From the NCBI RefSeq assembly GCF_030272615.1, contig NC_081408.1, positions 202,640,341 to 202,704,340 of the forward strand: DNA of 64,000 nt. The letters run 5' to 3'. The notes under the pieces were generated by a model. That model made no database searches. It was given only the letters and a program-made list of their open reading frames with translations, and was not told the origin of the DNA. Made by a program: the position numbers and the translations under genes. This stretch comes from Cryptomeria japonica (lineage: Eukaryota > Streptophyta > Pinopsida > Cupressales > Cupressaceae). Below are positions 22,621-32,867 of the stretch, piece after piece (within the stretch, counting starts at the first letter, position 1; the number at the start of each line of letters is the position of its first letter).

Positions 22621-23745
22621 ATAGTTCAAGAACTACAATTGCAGAGAATAGGAATAGAAGGTTTCAAGGACCTCTATGAAGGAGATGAAGACTTCTCATT
22701 AGCTTGCAATGTTTGCAAGGAGTTTGAGAATGATTTCCATGGTGAGTATGCAGATTACAGTCTCCAAAATGGTCTCTTGTTCAAGGGTAATTAGTTGTGT
22801 GTACCAAGAGGATCCATGAGGGAAAACCTCATCCAAGACAAACACAATGGTAGTTTGAGTGGACACTTTGGAGTCAACAAAACCTTGCATTTAGTACAGA
22901 GGTACTACTATTGGCCAAAGTTTCCAAGAGATGTGAAGAGGTATGTGGAGCAATGTGGTGTATGCCAAAGAGAAAAGGGAGGATCAAGCAATGCTAGTCT
23001 CTATCAACCATTGCCGGTCCCAAATAGACCTTGGGAATGTATAGGCATGGACTTTGTAGTAGGAATTACCAAGATAAAGATAGGTATGGACAACATCTAT
23101 GTGATAGTAGATAGATTTTCCAAGATGAGCCATTTCATTCCATGTAAAACTACACATGATGCTAGTTATGTTGCACATCTCTTCTTTAAGGAGATTGTTA
23201 GAATTCATGGACTCCCTTTAAACATTGTTTTAGATAGGGACAACAAGTTAATGGGCCATTTTTGGCAAACATTATGGAGGAGACTAGGAACTAGCTTGTC
23301 ATTTAGCTCAGCTTAGCATCCACAAACAGATGGTCAAACTGAAGTTATCAACAAGGTGTTAGGAAAATTTTTGAGGTGTTTAACTAAGGAGTATGGGTAG
23401 ACATGGGACCTAATCATTCCTCAAGAAGAGTATGCATATAATGACAGTGTGAATAGGACCACTGGTAGAAGTCCTTTTGAGGTTGTGTATGGCAGACATC
23501 TAAGGGGAGTATGTGAGTTGAGAGACCTTGGTACTTTGGAGATGAAGAGTGGGCAAGAAAAGGACTTCACTCAAACCATCAAGGAGGTCCAAGAGCAAGT
23601 CAAGAAATCCATCCTTGAATCCACTCAAAAACTGAAAGAAAAAATGGATGAGAAATGGAGAGAGGTTCAGTTCAAGGTGGGTGACTCTGTGATGGTCCAT
23701 TTGAGAAAAGCTAGGATGCAAAGTGGTAAGCCTACCTGACTGCAA
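22621..23745 (+). pseudogene. Integrase of F
   Basis: HHCC zinc finger in 22795-22990 (HNGSLSGHFGVNKT then CGVCQREKGG). Catalytic core: first Asp in GMDFVVGI, second Asp in IVLDRDNKLMGHFW, third residue Glu in TDGQTEVINKVLG, preceded by a TAG where a Tyr codon is usual. RTTGRSPFEVVYGRHLRG follows, then the C-terminal part with KVGDSVMVHLRKARM. Stops near 22792, 23314, 23398 and 23737. Confidence 0.85.
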
Positions 23746-24140
23746 ATGAAGAGGGTAGGACCTTGTAGAATCCTATCAAAATATGGTGAGAATTCTTACA
23801 AGGTTGACCTACCTTCAAATTTGGCTATATCACCAGTCTTTAATGTAGCTGACCTGATCATGTACAAGGGTGAGTTAGAAGGGCAGACTGAGAACCAAGC
23901 CAAGGTACTGCAGGACCTAGATGTTAATATCTTACCACAGGTGAAGAAGCCTATAGCAGATGAGATCTTGGAATCTAGAGTAAAGAAGTCCACTAGACAC
24001 CAGGTCTACATGGAACACTTGGTGAGGTGGGTAGGACAGCCTAAGTCTGAAGCTACCTAGGTTGAAGAGAGTAGGTTCGAGACACTTGGAATAGACCTGG
24101 CTCTCATCTCTTCTTCTATTTCTTAGTTGTGTGTAGAGGG
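23746..24140 (+). pseudogene. Integrase C-terminus with chromodomain-like end (F)
   Basis: VGPCRILSKYGENSYKVDLP is the GPY/F-like end of integrase. Downstream, IADEILESRVKKSTRHQVYM, HLVRWVGQPKSEAT and TAG at the position of the following Trp match the chromodomain pattern of plant chromoviruses, which is thought to steer insertion into heterochromatin. The chromodomain call rests on this pattern alone. Confidence 0.7.
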
Positions 24141-24146
24141 GGAGTA

Positions 24147-25733
24147 TGGTGTAGGAGAACCCTATCAAACTCTTCCTCCTTCTTCATTTTGTTGGTGTTA
24201 TGCTTATTTTGAAGCCATTGTATATAAAATAAAGAGCCATGTGCTCATGGGTCATAGTTAAGGTCCAAGTTGAGTTCTTAGGGTCATGAGTCAAAATTGA
24301 GGATTTCTTGGAAATAGAGGGTATGTGTGCTTTTGAGGTGTTTAGGGGTCCTTCGTAGCAAGGCAGTGTCCTTAGGTTGGCCCAATGTGGGTCTAGGAGT
24401 CAAGAAAAGTAACATTGGGAAAGTTGCTCAAAAGTTGCATGACAACTTTTAAAAGTTGTCAAGCAACTTTTCCACCATGAGGTCAAAATTCTTAGTTTGG
24501 AATGGAAAACCCTAATATGGGCACACAAACCAAGGAGAGGGTAGTATAAGTAGTTACAAAACCTAAGTTAATGGGTTGGATGTCAGAGATTGTACGGCCC
24601 AAGCAAACTAACTTACTGTGACTGCAATTTTTGTTGCCAATCGGCACAAATGGAGTAAAGAAAGATCATTAATGGATTGATTTGCATGAAAAACTATGTG
24701 GAGTGTCTTGTATAGTGTATGTAATCTCATTTTGAGAAATTATATTAGGTTTTGGTTTGTAGGTTGTGTGTGTTTGTAAATAGTTTGTGACCTTGCTTCT
24801 CATTGTCCAGTTTTGGACTGGTTTGTGTAAATGGATGCATAACTCCATTCCCCATTGTGGAACCACCATGAAACCATGGGGAATGAGAGTGTAGAGCTTT
24901 TAATATACTAAAAAGCAAGCAGGTCCCTTGAAAATTTAGGGAGGCCATCAAAATACCCAATCCTAGGCGAGACTGAAGAGTACCCGACTAGGAAGGGTTA
25001 AGTTGCAGAGGTCTTGGAGAGCAAGGTTGGATAGAGGAGAGTGCACCCTTTGGAGGAGGTGTAGAGGGGTGAGTGAAGAATAATTTGTGTGAAGGAGGAG
25101 CCTCCACCAATCCAAACAAGGTGGAAAGAGCAGAAAACCTACACTGTGTCCCTGGCAAGCCTAAAAACCCTCATAAAACCCTTAAAAACCCCAAAATTCG
25201 CCCTAGGCACTATACGGCCACTTGGAGGCCCAAAACCAGAGAAATCCTTGAGCCCTTTCCAAATTAATGGTATTCCATTTTGGTATTCTCTGTATTTTTT
25301 GCATCGTTTATGAGGGGGAGCCCTAAAGGACCGGGTAGGAGGCCTAATTGGTCAAAATCCTTGTAGCCCTATTTTGTGGGCAAAAACACAAAATAGTGAA
25401 ATCGGTAAGGGGTTGGAATCTTGAAACCTCTTGAGGGCACATGGATGGATGTAAAACATGGTTTAAGACCTATCCTAACCTTTCTAGGACCTCAAAATTA
25501 GTAGGACAAGCCAAGTCCTTATTAGTGATAGTAAGGGGTTTTGAGTCTCATGAGTAGGTGAGACCTTAGGAGCAGCATTGCAACTCATTGGTGGGTGGAT
25601 TGGGAAAGTTCAAGGGATTCCTCAAGCAAGGGAAGTCCTAGAGACCCTAGGGTGTGAAGAGGACACTAGGGTATCCAAGGGAAGGATCCAAGAGCATAGA
25701 CTAGGCTAGTCTATCCCTAACCCCATCCCATCA
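24147..25733 (+). repeat. 3' LTR of F
   Basis: Starts TGGTGTAGGAGAACCC after the purine tract GGGGGAGTA, ends CATCCCATCA, then TSD TGTTG. Contains the second palindrome copy at 24430-24471. Confidence 0.9.
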
Positions 25734-25761
25734 TGTTGCCATCAATACCAAAGGGGGAGAT

Positions 25762-26564
25762 TGTTGGAAAATGCACACTCCAATGAGACATTGTAGGTGA
25801 TTGAAGGTTTTGTCATTGATGGAAACCTTACAATCCTATGACACCAGCAAGGCAATCCACTGGCACTAGCAAAGTTAGATTCTACACCGGCACACAGACC
25901 ATCGACATTGGCAGTGAAAGGAAGCATACCGACACAGAAGCCAACAAGAATTCTATTGTTAATGTATATTGTTTATTATTGAAACATATTTGTAAGCTGA
26001 CTTGCCAAGATGTAAAATGACTCTTATATATGAGAGATCATTGTAGAACAGTTTGTAATATATAGAGGAAAGTAATAAGGCGAAATAAGGCAGACCTATT
26101 ATGCGAAATATAGGTTATGAGTTTATATAAGAAGAAGAGTAGAAACTAGTACTGGATTTGGCATTATAGATGCTATTTTGAAGTAGTACAAGACACTAGA
26201 TTTATATAATCCATTTTGTAAGTCAGTGAGACTTCCCATTTTGTATTTGAGTAGTGAGCTCTAGGCACTTGGCCTTCCTGCATCTGCAGGCCCCTCTTGT
26301 AGCAGTGATATTCTCTTATTGGCTAGTAAGTGAATATTGTGGGTCACAAATCCCACCGAGGTTTTTCCCACACTGAGTTTCCTCATTAAAATATTGTGTT
26401 ATGGTGTGTTTTTCATATGGTTGTTTTTATCTCTATTTGTTGCATTACTTTCTGTTTACCGGTACATAGTATTAAATATGTTCTACATGTATTAAGTCAA
26501 GAAAATCTTATTACCGGTTAGATATTGATTCACCCCCCTCTTAATATCTATGAGAATCCTAATA
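25762..26564 (+). repeat. 3' LTR of element E
   Basis: Starts TGTTGGAAAATGCAC after CAAAGGGGGAGAT and ends CCTAATA (CCTAACA in the 5' copy). Left arm GTTGCCATCAATA (25735-25747) and right arm CATTGATGGAAAC (25814-25826) again bracket the PPT. Followed by GTTGA, the probable TSD. Confidence 0.85.
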
Positions 26565-28404
26565 GTTGAACACCGATAAAGGTAAGGAAGATGATCTAAG
26601 AGGTCATTAGTAGACAAGTTAGCATCTGACTGGTGTGATGAGATGGAGAAGTGTTTTGAGCGGTTGCTTGTGATGAAAAGGCAAAATGTTATCTGAATCA
26701 CTTCAACACTGGAAGAGAAGGATGAACCAGTATGCTGTGAGGTTGTAGAACAACAAGACTCCCACTAGTTTAAGATGTAGTCATCATGAGAAGCATCAGA
26801 GGAAGTTTGAAACCTTGACAAACTGGTAGAGGAAGAAACAACATCGATTAGGAAAAAAAGTTGAGTAGGTGTAAACATAGGAATCTGACCTCACTAAAAG
26901 AAGCTAGGAGTCTTGTGAATGTTGATGATATGGTCTCATCATGAGTGGTGACCGGTATATGAGTCCATTGGTTATATAAGAAAGGTGAAGTTGTAGAATA
27001 TTTCCCATTTGTGGAAATGAGCATACTTTGGATTTACCAGTCTGGAGACAGGTTTGTGTGTTCCTTCGACATGGCAAGATGAGAGCAAATATTATAAGGT
27101 AACCAGTAGAATGGTTGAAACTGGAAGAAGTAAGGAACTAGTAGGGTGGTTGGTTGATGATCCTACTTGGACCGACTTGAAGTGCCAAGCTGGTAGATAG
27201 TAGACATGGAAAACACATGTTTGGATAAAGATAGAATGTACAATGACAGGGTTGTTGCAAGGTTGGTCAGCTTTAATGAAAAGTCCCCAAATCATGGGAC
27301 ATGTCTCAAGGTTTGGAAGACAACCACAAGTCAGCTAAGAGAGATTAAGAAGATCGAGTCGATGAAGGAAACAACATGACATATCTTTCATGATGGACCG
27401 AGGGATTAACTATGAGGGTAAAAAGAAAGTCACCAGAAAGGAAAGGCATGATCCAAGAGATGCAACCATGGAAGAGTTGTGCATTTAGATGTCAAGAAGA
27501 TTAGATCATGCAAGATCTGATTGGATTTGGTTTGCCTCAAAGATGGTTAGGAAACCCTAATCGCCTAGTTTTGAATTGGTATTTGGAGGGAAAACTAGTC
27601 TATAAGTATACGACAAAAGAGGAAGAATAGTGCTGCTGAATAGGAGAATATTGTGTTATTGCGAACTAGAAGACTTCTGCAAATAAGAACAAGATCAGCC
27701 AAGTGCTCAACGAGCATCTAAGAAGAGAGTGGGATTGAGTGTGAACCTATTTGAAGCTTTTAACCAGTTGGAGAGAAGAACCGATAGTTGTTATACCGAC
27801 AGAGTGTGATACCGGTGATGTGCAAAGAGTGAGGTGTAGATCTAGTAGAGCAGCATCAGGCACAGAGTAGGAAGAAGAGTGAGTTGGTAAAGGAGATAAG
27901 GTACTTCACCGACAAAGTAAGACATTTGATAAGGTTGCAACATTTACTTATAACATGATAACAACTTATGTATTTGAAGTTTACATTGTGAACACTGAGT
28001 TGTAGCTCGGTGCAGGGGTTGGTGCTCCTTTGGGTTGTAGCCCATTCATCTGATAGGGGTTGTAGCTCCCTAGGTTGGTGCCCTAAAGTTAGGGGTTGGT
28101 TCTCCTTGGGTTGGTGCCCTAAACTTTGTAACTATTTTATTGTGGGGCTGGATTAGAGTAGTAGACTCCAACAACATTTCTCATTGGGGTTTTTCCCATA
28201 TTGGGTTTTCCTTGTATATATTGGTGTTATGTGATATTCTCTTGTGAGTATGTTTTGCATTTAAGTTAGTCTCTTATATAATTGGTAAGTTTGCATTATG
28301 TTAGACCCTTCAACCATTGTTCTCATAAAGGAGAGCTGAAGGGAAAAGTTTTGAGAACCACTGATTCACCCCCTTCCCCTCTCCATGGTACATTGTGTCT
28401 AACA
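26565..28404 (+). repeat. 3' LTR of G, right fragment
   Basis: Continues the LTR broken at 12089; total reconstructed length about 1.96 kb. TATA-like TCTATAAGTATACG at about 27599-27612. A run of GGTTGGTGC/GGTTGTAGC-type repeats lies at about 28015-28125, then TTTTTCCCATATTGGG and GATTCACCCCCTTCCCC before the end TCTAACA. No coding frame. Confidence 0.6.
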
Positions 28405-28419
28405 ACAATCTCCCCCTTT

Positions 28420-28704
28420 AGCATTGATGACAATACTTTCTTAGCGTAGTGTTGCAACAAGAAACATTTTAGACTAGTGCAACTAAAATATCTGCATGAG
28501 ATATCATACAATAAATATCTTCTCCCCTATCTCATATCTTCTCTCATTATTATATACCTTCACCCCCTTTGACAATAATGCCAAAGTGGAGGCACAAGCT
28601 CCCATACTCCACTATGCTGCTCCCCCTATGAAGTAGTATTCTTCAACACATAAATACTGCAATATTTGTCACTGTAATACCTGAATGATGTGGAGCACAC
28701 ATCT
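28420..28704 (-). other. 3' untranslated region of H
   Basis: Pyrimidine-rich on the plus strand, i.e. several purine runs on the minus strand (about 28525 and 28562) upstream of the PPT. No coding frame. Confidence 0.55.
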
Positions 28705-29214
28705 CTAGTTTACTTCATGAAGGGGCAAAACCTTTAATTCACCTCTCAAATAGGTAAATGTAGTCTTTGGTAAGGGCCTAGTGAATATGTGTGCTAGTTG
28801 CTCCTTACTGGAAACATGTTGTAATAAAACCGCTTTGTTTTGAACCTTCTCTCTCAAGAAATGATACTTGAGCTTAATGTGCTTAGTTCTAGCATGCAAT
28901 ACTGGATTTTTGGAAATATTGATTGCACTAGTATTGTCACAAAATATACTCACCGCTTCAAATATAGGTACTTTGAAACCATCCAATACATTTTTCATCC
29001 AGATTGTTTGAGTGCAATTCATAAATGTTGCCACATACTCTGCTTCAACTATAGACTGAGAAGTACAACTCTGCTTCTTACTTGTCCATGAGACTAGTCT
29101 TCCACCATGAAAGAACGCTCCACCAGTTGTTCTTTTCTGGTCATCCACATTACCTCCCCAATCTGCATCGGTAAATACCTTGAGATTAAAATCACCATTG
29201 TATGGATACCACAA
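28705..29214 (-). pseudogene. Copia RNase H of H
   Basis: 169 uninterrupted codons: KVFTDADWGGNVDDQKRTTG (catalytic Asp), WTSKKQSCTSQSIVEAEYVA (catalytic Glu), FCDNTSAINISKNPVLHART (Asp), KLKYHFLREKV and the closing HIFTRPLPKTTFTYLRGEL. All core residues of the copia RNase H motifs look present. It is joined to RT through stops around 29240-29290, so it is only a fragment of a polyprotein. Confidence 0.85.
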
Positions 29215-30200
29215 TCCATACTCAATAGTCTCTTTCAGTTATCTAATAATCCTCTTGATTGCTACCAAGTGGGGTTCTCTTGGACTTTTCTAAAAATGAG
29301 CTACAATGCCCACTGCATGAGAAATATCTGGTCTATTGTGCACCACATAGTGTACCTTACCAATCATTGACCAATACTCCTTCTCATTCACTAATACTGA
29401 ATCATCTTCTTTATTCAGTTTATGGCCAATCACCATTGGTGTGCCAACTAGTTTACTCTCCTCCATGCCAAAGGTCTTCAATACCTCTTTGACATACTTG
29501 GACTGGGTAATGAAGATACCCTCTTTCATTTGTTGAATCTTTAAACCAATGAAGAACTTTATCTCTCCAATCAAAGACATCTCAAACTCTTTCTTCATTT
29601 CATCTACAAAAGCATGACTCATTTCTTCATCTCCTCCAAAGATTATGTCATCTTTAAACACTTCACAGATCAGAATCTGATCACCTTTAGATTTCAAATA
29701 GATGTTGCTATCCTCACTTGTTCTCTGAAATCCTATTTTCAAAAGATGAGAGTGTAAATGTTCATACCATACCCTAGGTGCTTGTTTCAATCCATACAGG
29801 GCTTTGTGTAATCTACACACCATGTTACTATCTTTTGATAAGGCAAACCCATCAGGTTGCTCAGTATACACTTCCTCTTCTAGGATTCCATTTAAGAATG
29901 TAGACTTCACATCCATCTGGTATACCTTAAATCCCCTGAATGCTGCAAATGCAAGTAGCATTCAGACACCTTCCAGTCTAGCCATAGGAGAGAAGGTTTC
30001 TCCATAGTCTTCTCCCTCTTCCTGAGTGTATCCCTTGCATACAAGTCTTTCCTTGTTTCTTACAACCGTGCCTTCTTCATTTAGCTTATTCCTGAAAACC
30101 CATTTGGTACCTATGACATTCTTATGTTCTGGTTTGGGTACCAAGGACAGTGTTGCATTCTTTTCTATCTAGTCTAGCTCCTCTTCCATTGCCTTAATCC
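29215..30200 (-). pseudogene. Copia reverse transcriptase of H
   Basis: The frame 30144-29962 has NVIGTKWVFRNKLNEEGTVV and the YGETFSPMARLEGV block. A stop at about 29960 precedes 29961-29290 with VYQMDVKSTFLNGILEEEVY, HKALYGLKQAPRVWYE, EFEMSLIGEIKFFIGLKI and the NRPDISHAVGIVAHF end. The active site that should read YVDD reads FKDD (EVFKDDIIFGG). This and the stop imply no activity. Confidence 0.85.
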
Positions 30201-31440
30201 AGTTTTCATCTATAAGTGCTTCTCTGGAAGTCTTAGGCTCCAATTCAGAAATCATGCAACAGTTTTCTTTGACCTTTCTTCTTGTGAGTATTCCTACATT
30301 TTTATCTCCTATGATCTACTTCAGATCATGATGTAGTTTCACATATCTAGGAATGACTCTAGTTGGTTCTACTTTCTTTTCCTCTTCTTCTTCACTTACT
30401 TCTTCTTCTTCACCTACTATATCTTCTATTGGTACAGGAACACTAAGATATTTACTTATTTCTTTCTTAACTAGTTCCCAGGATGGCTACACCCGGTTCA
30501 TCTTCCTCGCTACAGGTTTTCTCAGGTTCCTTAGGGGATTCATCAACCTTGACATTGACACTCTCAATAGTTTTTTGCACTTTATTGTTGTAGCAGTTGA
30601 GATATTTACTGTTAGTGGAATACCCCAGAAATATTTCTTCATTACATTTAGCATCAAACTTGCTCAGATGCTCACCTCTCTTGATGTAGCACTTAGTACC
30701 AAATACTTTAAAATAACTCATAGTGGGAGTCTTCTCGATCCAATACTCATAAGGGGTTTTAACACTACATTTCTTGATGAGTACTCGGTAGTATAGACTA
30801 TAGTGCTCACCACTTCTCTCCAAAAAGTGTGAGCAACCTTTCCTTGAATCAACATTGTTCTGGCAGCTTCAACTACAGTCTTGTTATTCCTTTCTGCTAT
30901 GCCATTCTATTGTTGTGTCCTTGGAGCAGACAACTACCTCTTGATACCACTATCTTCACAGTACTTGTTGAATTCATCAGAAGTGAATTCACCTCCTTGA
31001 TTAGCTCTTAGGCATTTTATCTTTTGACCACTTTCCTTCTCTACTAATGCTCTAAAGGCTTTGAACTTTCCAAATGCCTTAGACTTGTCTTTCAAGAATG
31101 TGACCTACATCATTCTTGAGCAGTCATCAGTAAGAATCATGAAATACCTATCTCCCTGAATACTTCTAGTTTTCATAGGACCACACAAATCAGTATGCAC
31201 AAGATCAAGTACATTTTTTGCTAAAAAAGACTTACCTTTGAAAGTTGAGGAAGACATCTTCCCAAGTTGACATTCTCTGCATAAAGAATTCTCGGATTTG
31301 TTTAGCAAAGGCAATCCTCTTACTACCTTGATCTTACTCACCTTTAAAATACTATCAAAGTTCATATGACAAAGTCTCCTATGCCATATCCAACTATCAT
31401 CAAACTTTTCCATCAGACACCGACTTATCTTGGCATTCAA
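30201..31440 (-). pseudogene. Copia integrase and linker of H
   Basis: GAG-pre-integrase block WIWHRRLCHMNFDSILKVSK and CRECQLGKMSSSTFKGK, then LVHTDLCGPMKTRS (first catalytic Asp) and ILTDDCSRMM, ending at TAG 31105. The next parts (LRANQGGEFTSDEF region, second catalytic Asp changed to Asn, about 30985) and NNKTVVEAARTM are in the same frame with stops. The last piece, 30823-30467, has TPYEYWIEKTPTMSYFKVFG and KCNEEIFLGYSTNSK. Confidence 0.75.
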
Positions 31441-31949
31441 CTAAAACAAGTTACCTCTGGTCTGCTTACCAGTGGCAATAAGTTCACCACTCTTTCCAAT
31501 TATATTGCAAACTCCACCTTTGAACTCCAAAATGAGTCCTTTATCATTTAGTTGAGTAGTACTCAATAGGTTATGCTTAAGACCTTCTACCCAATAGACA
31601 TCATCCGCACTTCTCTTTCCATTCAATGAGATGGATCATTTTCCTTTTACCAAGCATGGTGAATCATTGCTAAATATGACAACACCTCTATCATATTCTT
31701 CTAGAGACAAAAACTTTCCCCGATCACCAGTCATGTGGTGAGAACAACCACTATCAATTATCCACTCATTAGAGTTGTCAATGCCAGAGACAAGTGCTTT
31801 CTTGTCAGACACATCTTCCTTTACAACTACAAACACTATATCCTCATTCTCTTCATTCTCAAATTCTTTATCAATAACACCTTCATCCACTACAACAAGA
31901 CAATTTCTTCTATTTCCTCCTTTATACTTTCTAAACCTCTCTAATTTAT
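31441..31949 (-). pseudogene. Aspartic protease and GAG-pre-integrase start of H
   Basis: The protease signature WIIDSGCSHHMTGD is intact (about 31725-31765), unlike in C where the Asp is His. Downstream YWVEGLKHNLLSTTQLNDKG is the standard copia block before integrase. One stop at about 31634 separates them. Confidence 0.8.
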
Positions 31950-32796
31950 CCTTATTGTCATTATTAGGATAGTTAATAGTTATATGTCCTATCTTATTGC
32001 AGGAAAAACATTTTAAAGGAAGCTTACCTCTGTATTTTCCATTGCCTTTTGGAAGTCTCTCCCCAGGAAGAGCTTCAAACTCCATCAGAATCTCTTCATC
32101 ATCCATACCTTTTCTTTGCATGAATTCATAACTGGTACTTACTTATTTTCCTTTTCTAGTTGGTGAAACAGATGCTCTAAAATCTAACTCAGTCTTCTGA
32201 ACACTGCCATCATAGCTATTCAACTCATATGCAGTCAACTTTGCAATGATAAATTCTAAGGATACCCTAGTTTTGTCAATAGACCTTAGTTTCTGAATAG
32301 CAACAACTCTGATTGCATAGACTGGTAACAATGATCTCAAAACTTTACTAACAATGGTGGCATCATCAATTGTTCCACCAATGCTCTTGATATCTCCAAC
32401 AATAGTCTTGATCCTTATGCCATATTGTTGAATGGTTTCACCTTCAACCATCCTCATGTATTCAAATTTTCCTCTAAGGCTCTCTTCCTTAGCTTTCTTG
32501 ACATGATCATCACTACCATAAATATTTTCTAATGTGTCCCATACATCCTTAGGAATGTCCTTATCTTGTACATCAATGAACTCAATATCAGACAAACTAC
32601 TAATAAGAACTTCCATAACTTGCCCATTTTATTGAATCTCTCTTTTCTGATCATCGGTTAAAGTGCCAATTGGGATCACATAGACATTTTCAACATAGCT
32701 CCAGTGTTGAGCACCCAAACTCTTGATATAGATCTTCATTTTGTCCTTCCTTTTGAATTTATCTCTATTGAACTTAGGACCTTACCTCTTCATCAT
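31950..32796 (-). pseudogene. Copia gag of H
   Basis: Starts at ATG 32796 (MMKR then TAA). The long frame 32616-32143 carries DVWDTLENIYGSDDHVKKAK, SLRGKFEYMRMVEGE, IQQYGIRIKTIVGDIKS and the AKLTAYELNSY end. Next comes the frame from 32121, whose residues 38-51 are CFSCNKIGHITINY: a zinc knuckle whose last Cys is Tyr. Stops at about 32634, 32775 and 32142. Confidence 0.8.
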
Positions 32797-32853
32797 TAAG
32801 ACAGGATCTTTTTCCTCAAGCAATTAAGCTTATATCACCGAGCACTTGGATTT

Positions 32854-32867
32854 GCTCTGATACCAAT
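32854..32867 (-). promoter_or_regulatory. Primer binding site of H
   Basis: Minus strand ATTGGTATCAGAGC directly after the LTR end CATCA; matches initiator tRNA-Met. Confidence 0.85.

Larger units (their letters stand above)
17845..25733 (+). mobile_element. Ty3/gypsy chromovirus F, complete but degenerate
   Basis: Target duplication TGTTG at 17840-17844 and 25734-25738. LTRs 17845-19440 (1596 bp) and 24147-25733 (1587 bp), PBS at 19442, then gag, protease, RT, RNase H, integrase and a chromodomain-like end, PPT AGAGGGGGAGTA before 24147. Order RT-RNase H-integrase marks it as gypsy. Many stops make it inactive. Confidence 0.9.
12090..26564 (+). mobile_element. Element E: copia-like, gag plus extra ORF, no pol; interrupted by F
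   Basis: 5' LTR 12090-12894, PBS from 12895, gag with four zinc knuckles, a long extra ORF (14408-17423), a tail split by F (17845-25733), PPT at about 25750-25761 and 3' LTR 25762-26564. LTR lengths are 805 and 803 bp. No RT, integrase, RNase H or protease motif is present outside F, so E is non-autonomous. Confidence 0.8.
9798..28404 (+). mobile_element. Gag-only LTR element G, interrupted by E and F
   Basis: Internal remnant 9798-11963 with gag-type zinc knuckles and no pol, a polypurine tract at 11951-11963, then a 3' LTR. The LTR starts at 11964, is broken at 12089 by element E, resumes at 26565 and ends TCTAACA at 28404. No 5' LTR or PBS was found. ACAAT occurs just before it (9793-9797) and just after it (28405-28409), which could be its target duplication if the 5' LTR was later lost. 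Confidence 0.55.

Noticed and set aside
26600-26760. Possible gypsy gag fragment (translation with WCDEMEKCFE)
   Set aside because: Short, and it lies within the stretch that continues the G LTR between the E insertion and the LTR end; no neighbouring gag blocks.
30353-30796. 147-codon plus-strand open frame
   Set aside because: Antisense shadow of the integrase linker of H; low-complexity serine-rich translation of a coding region on the other strand.
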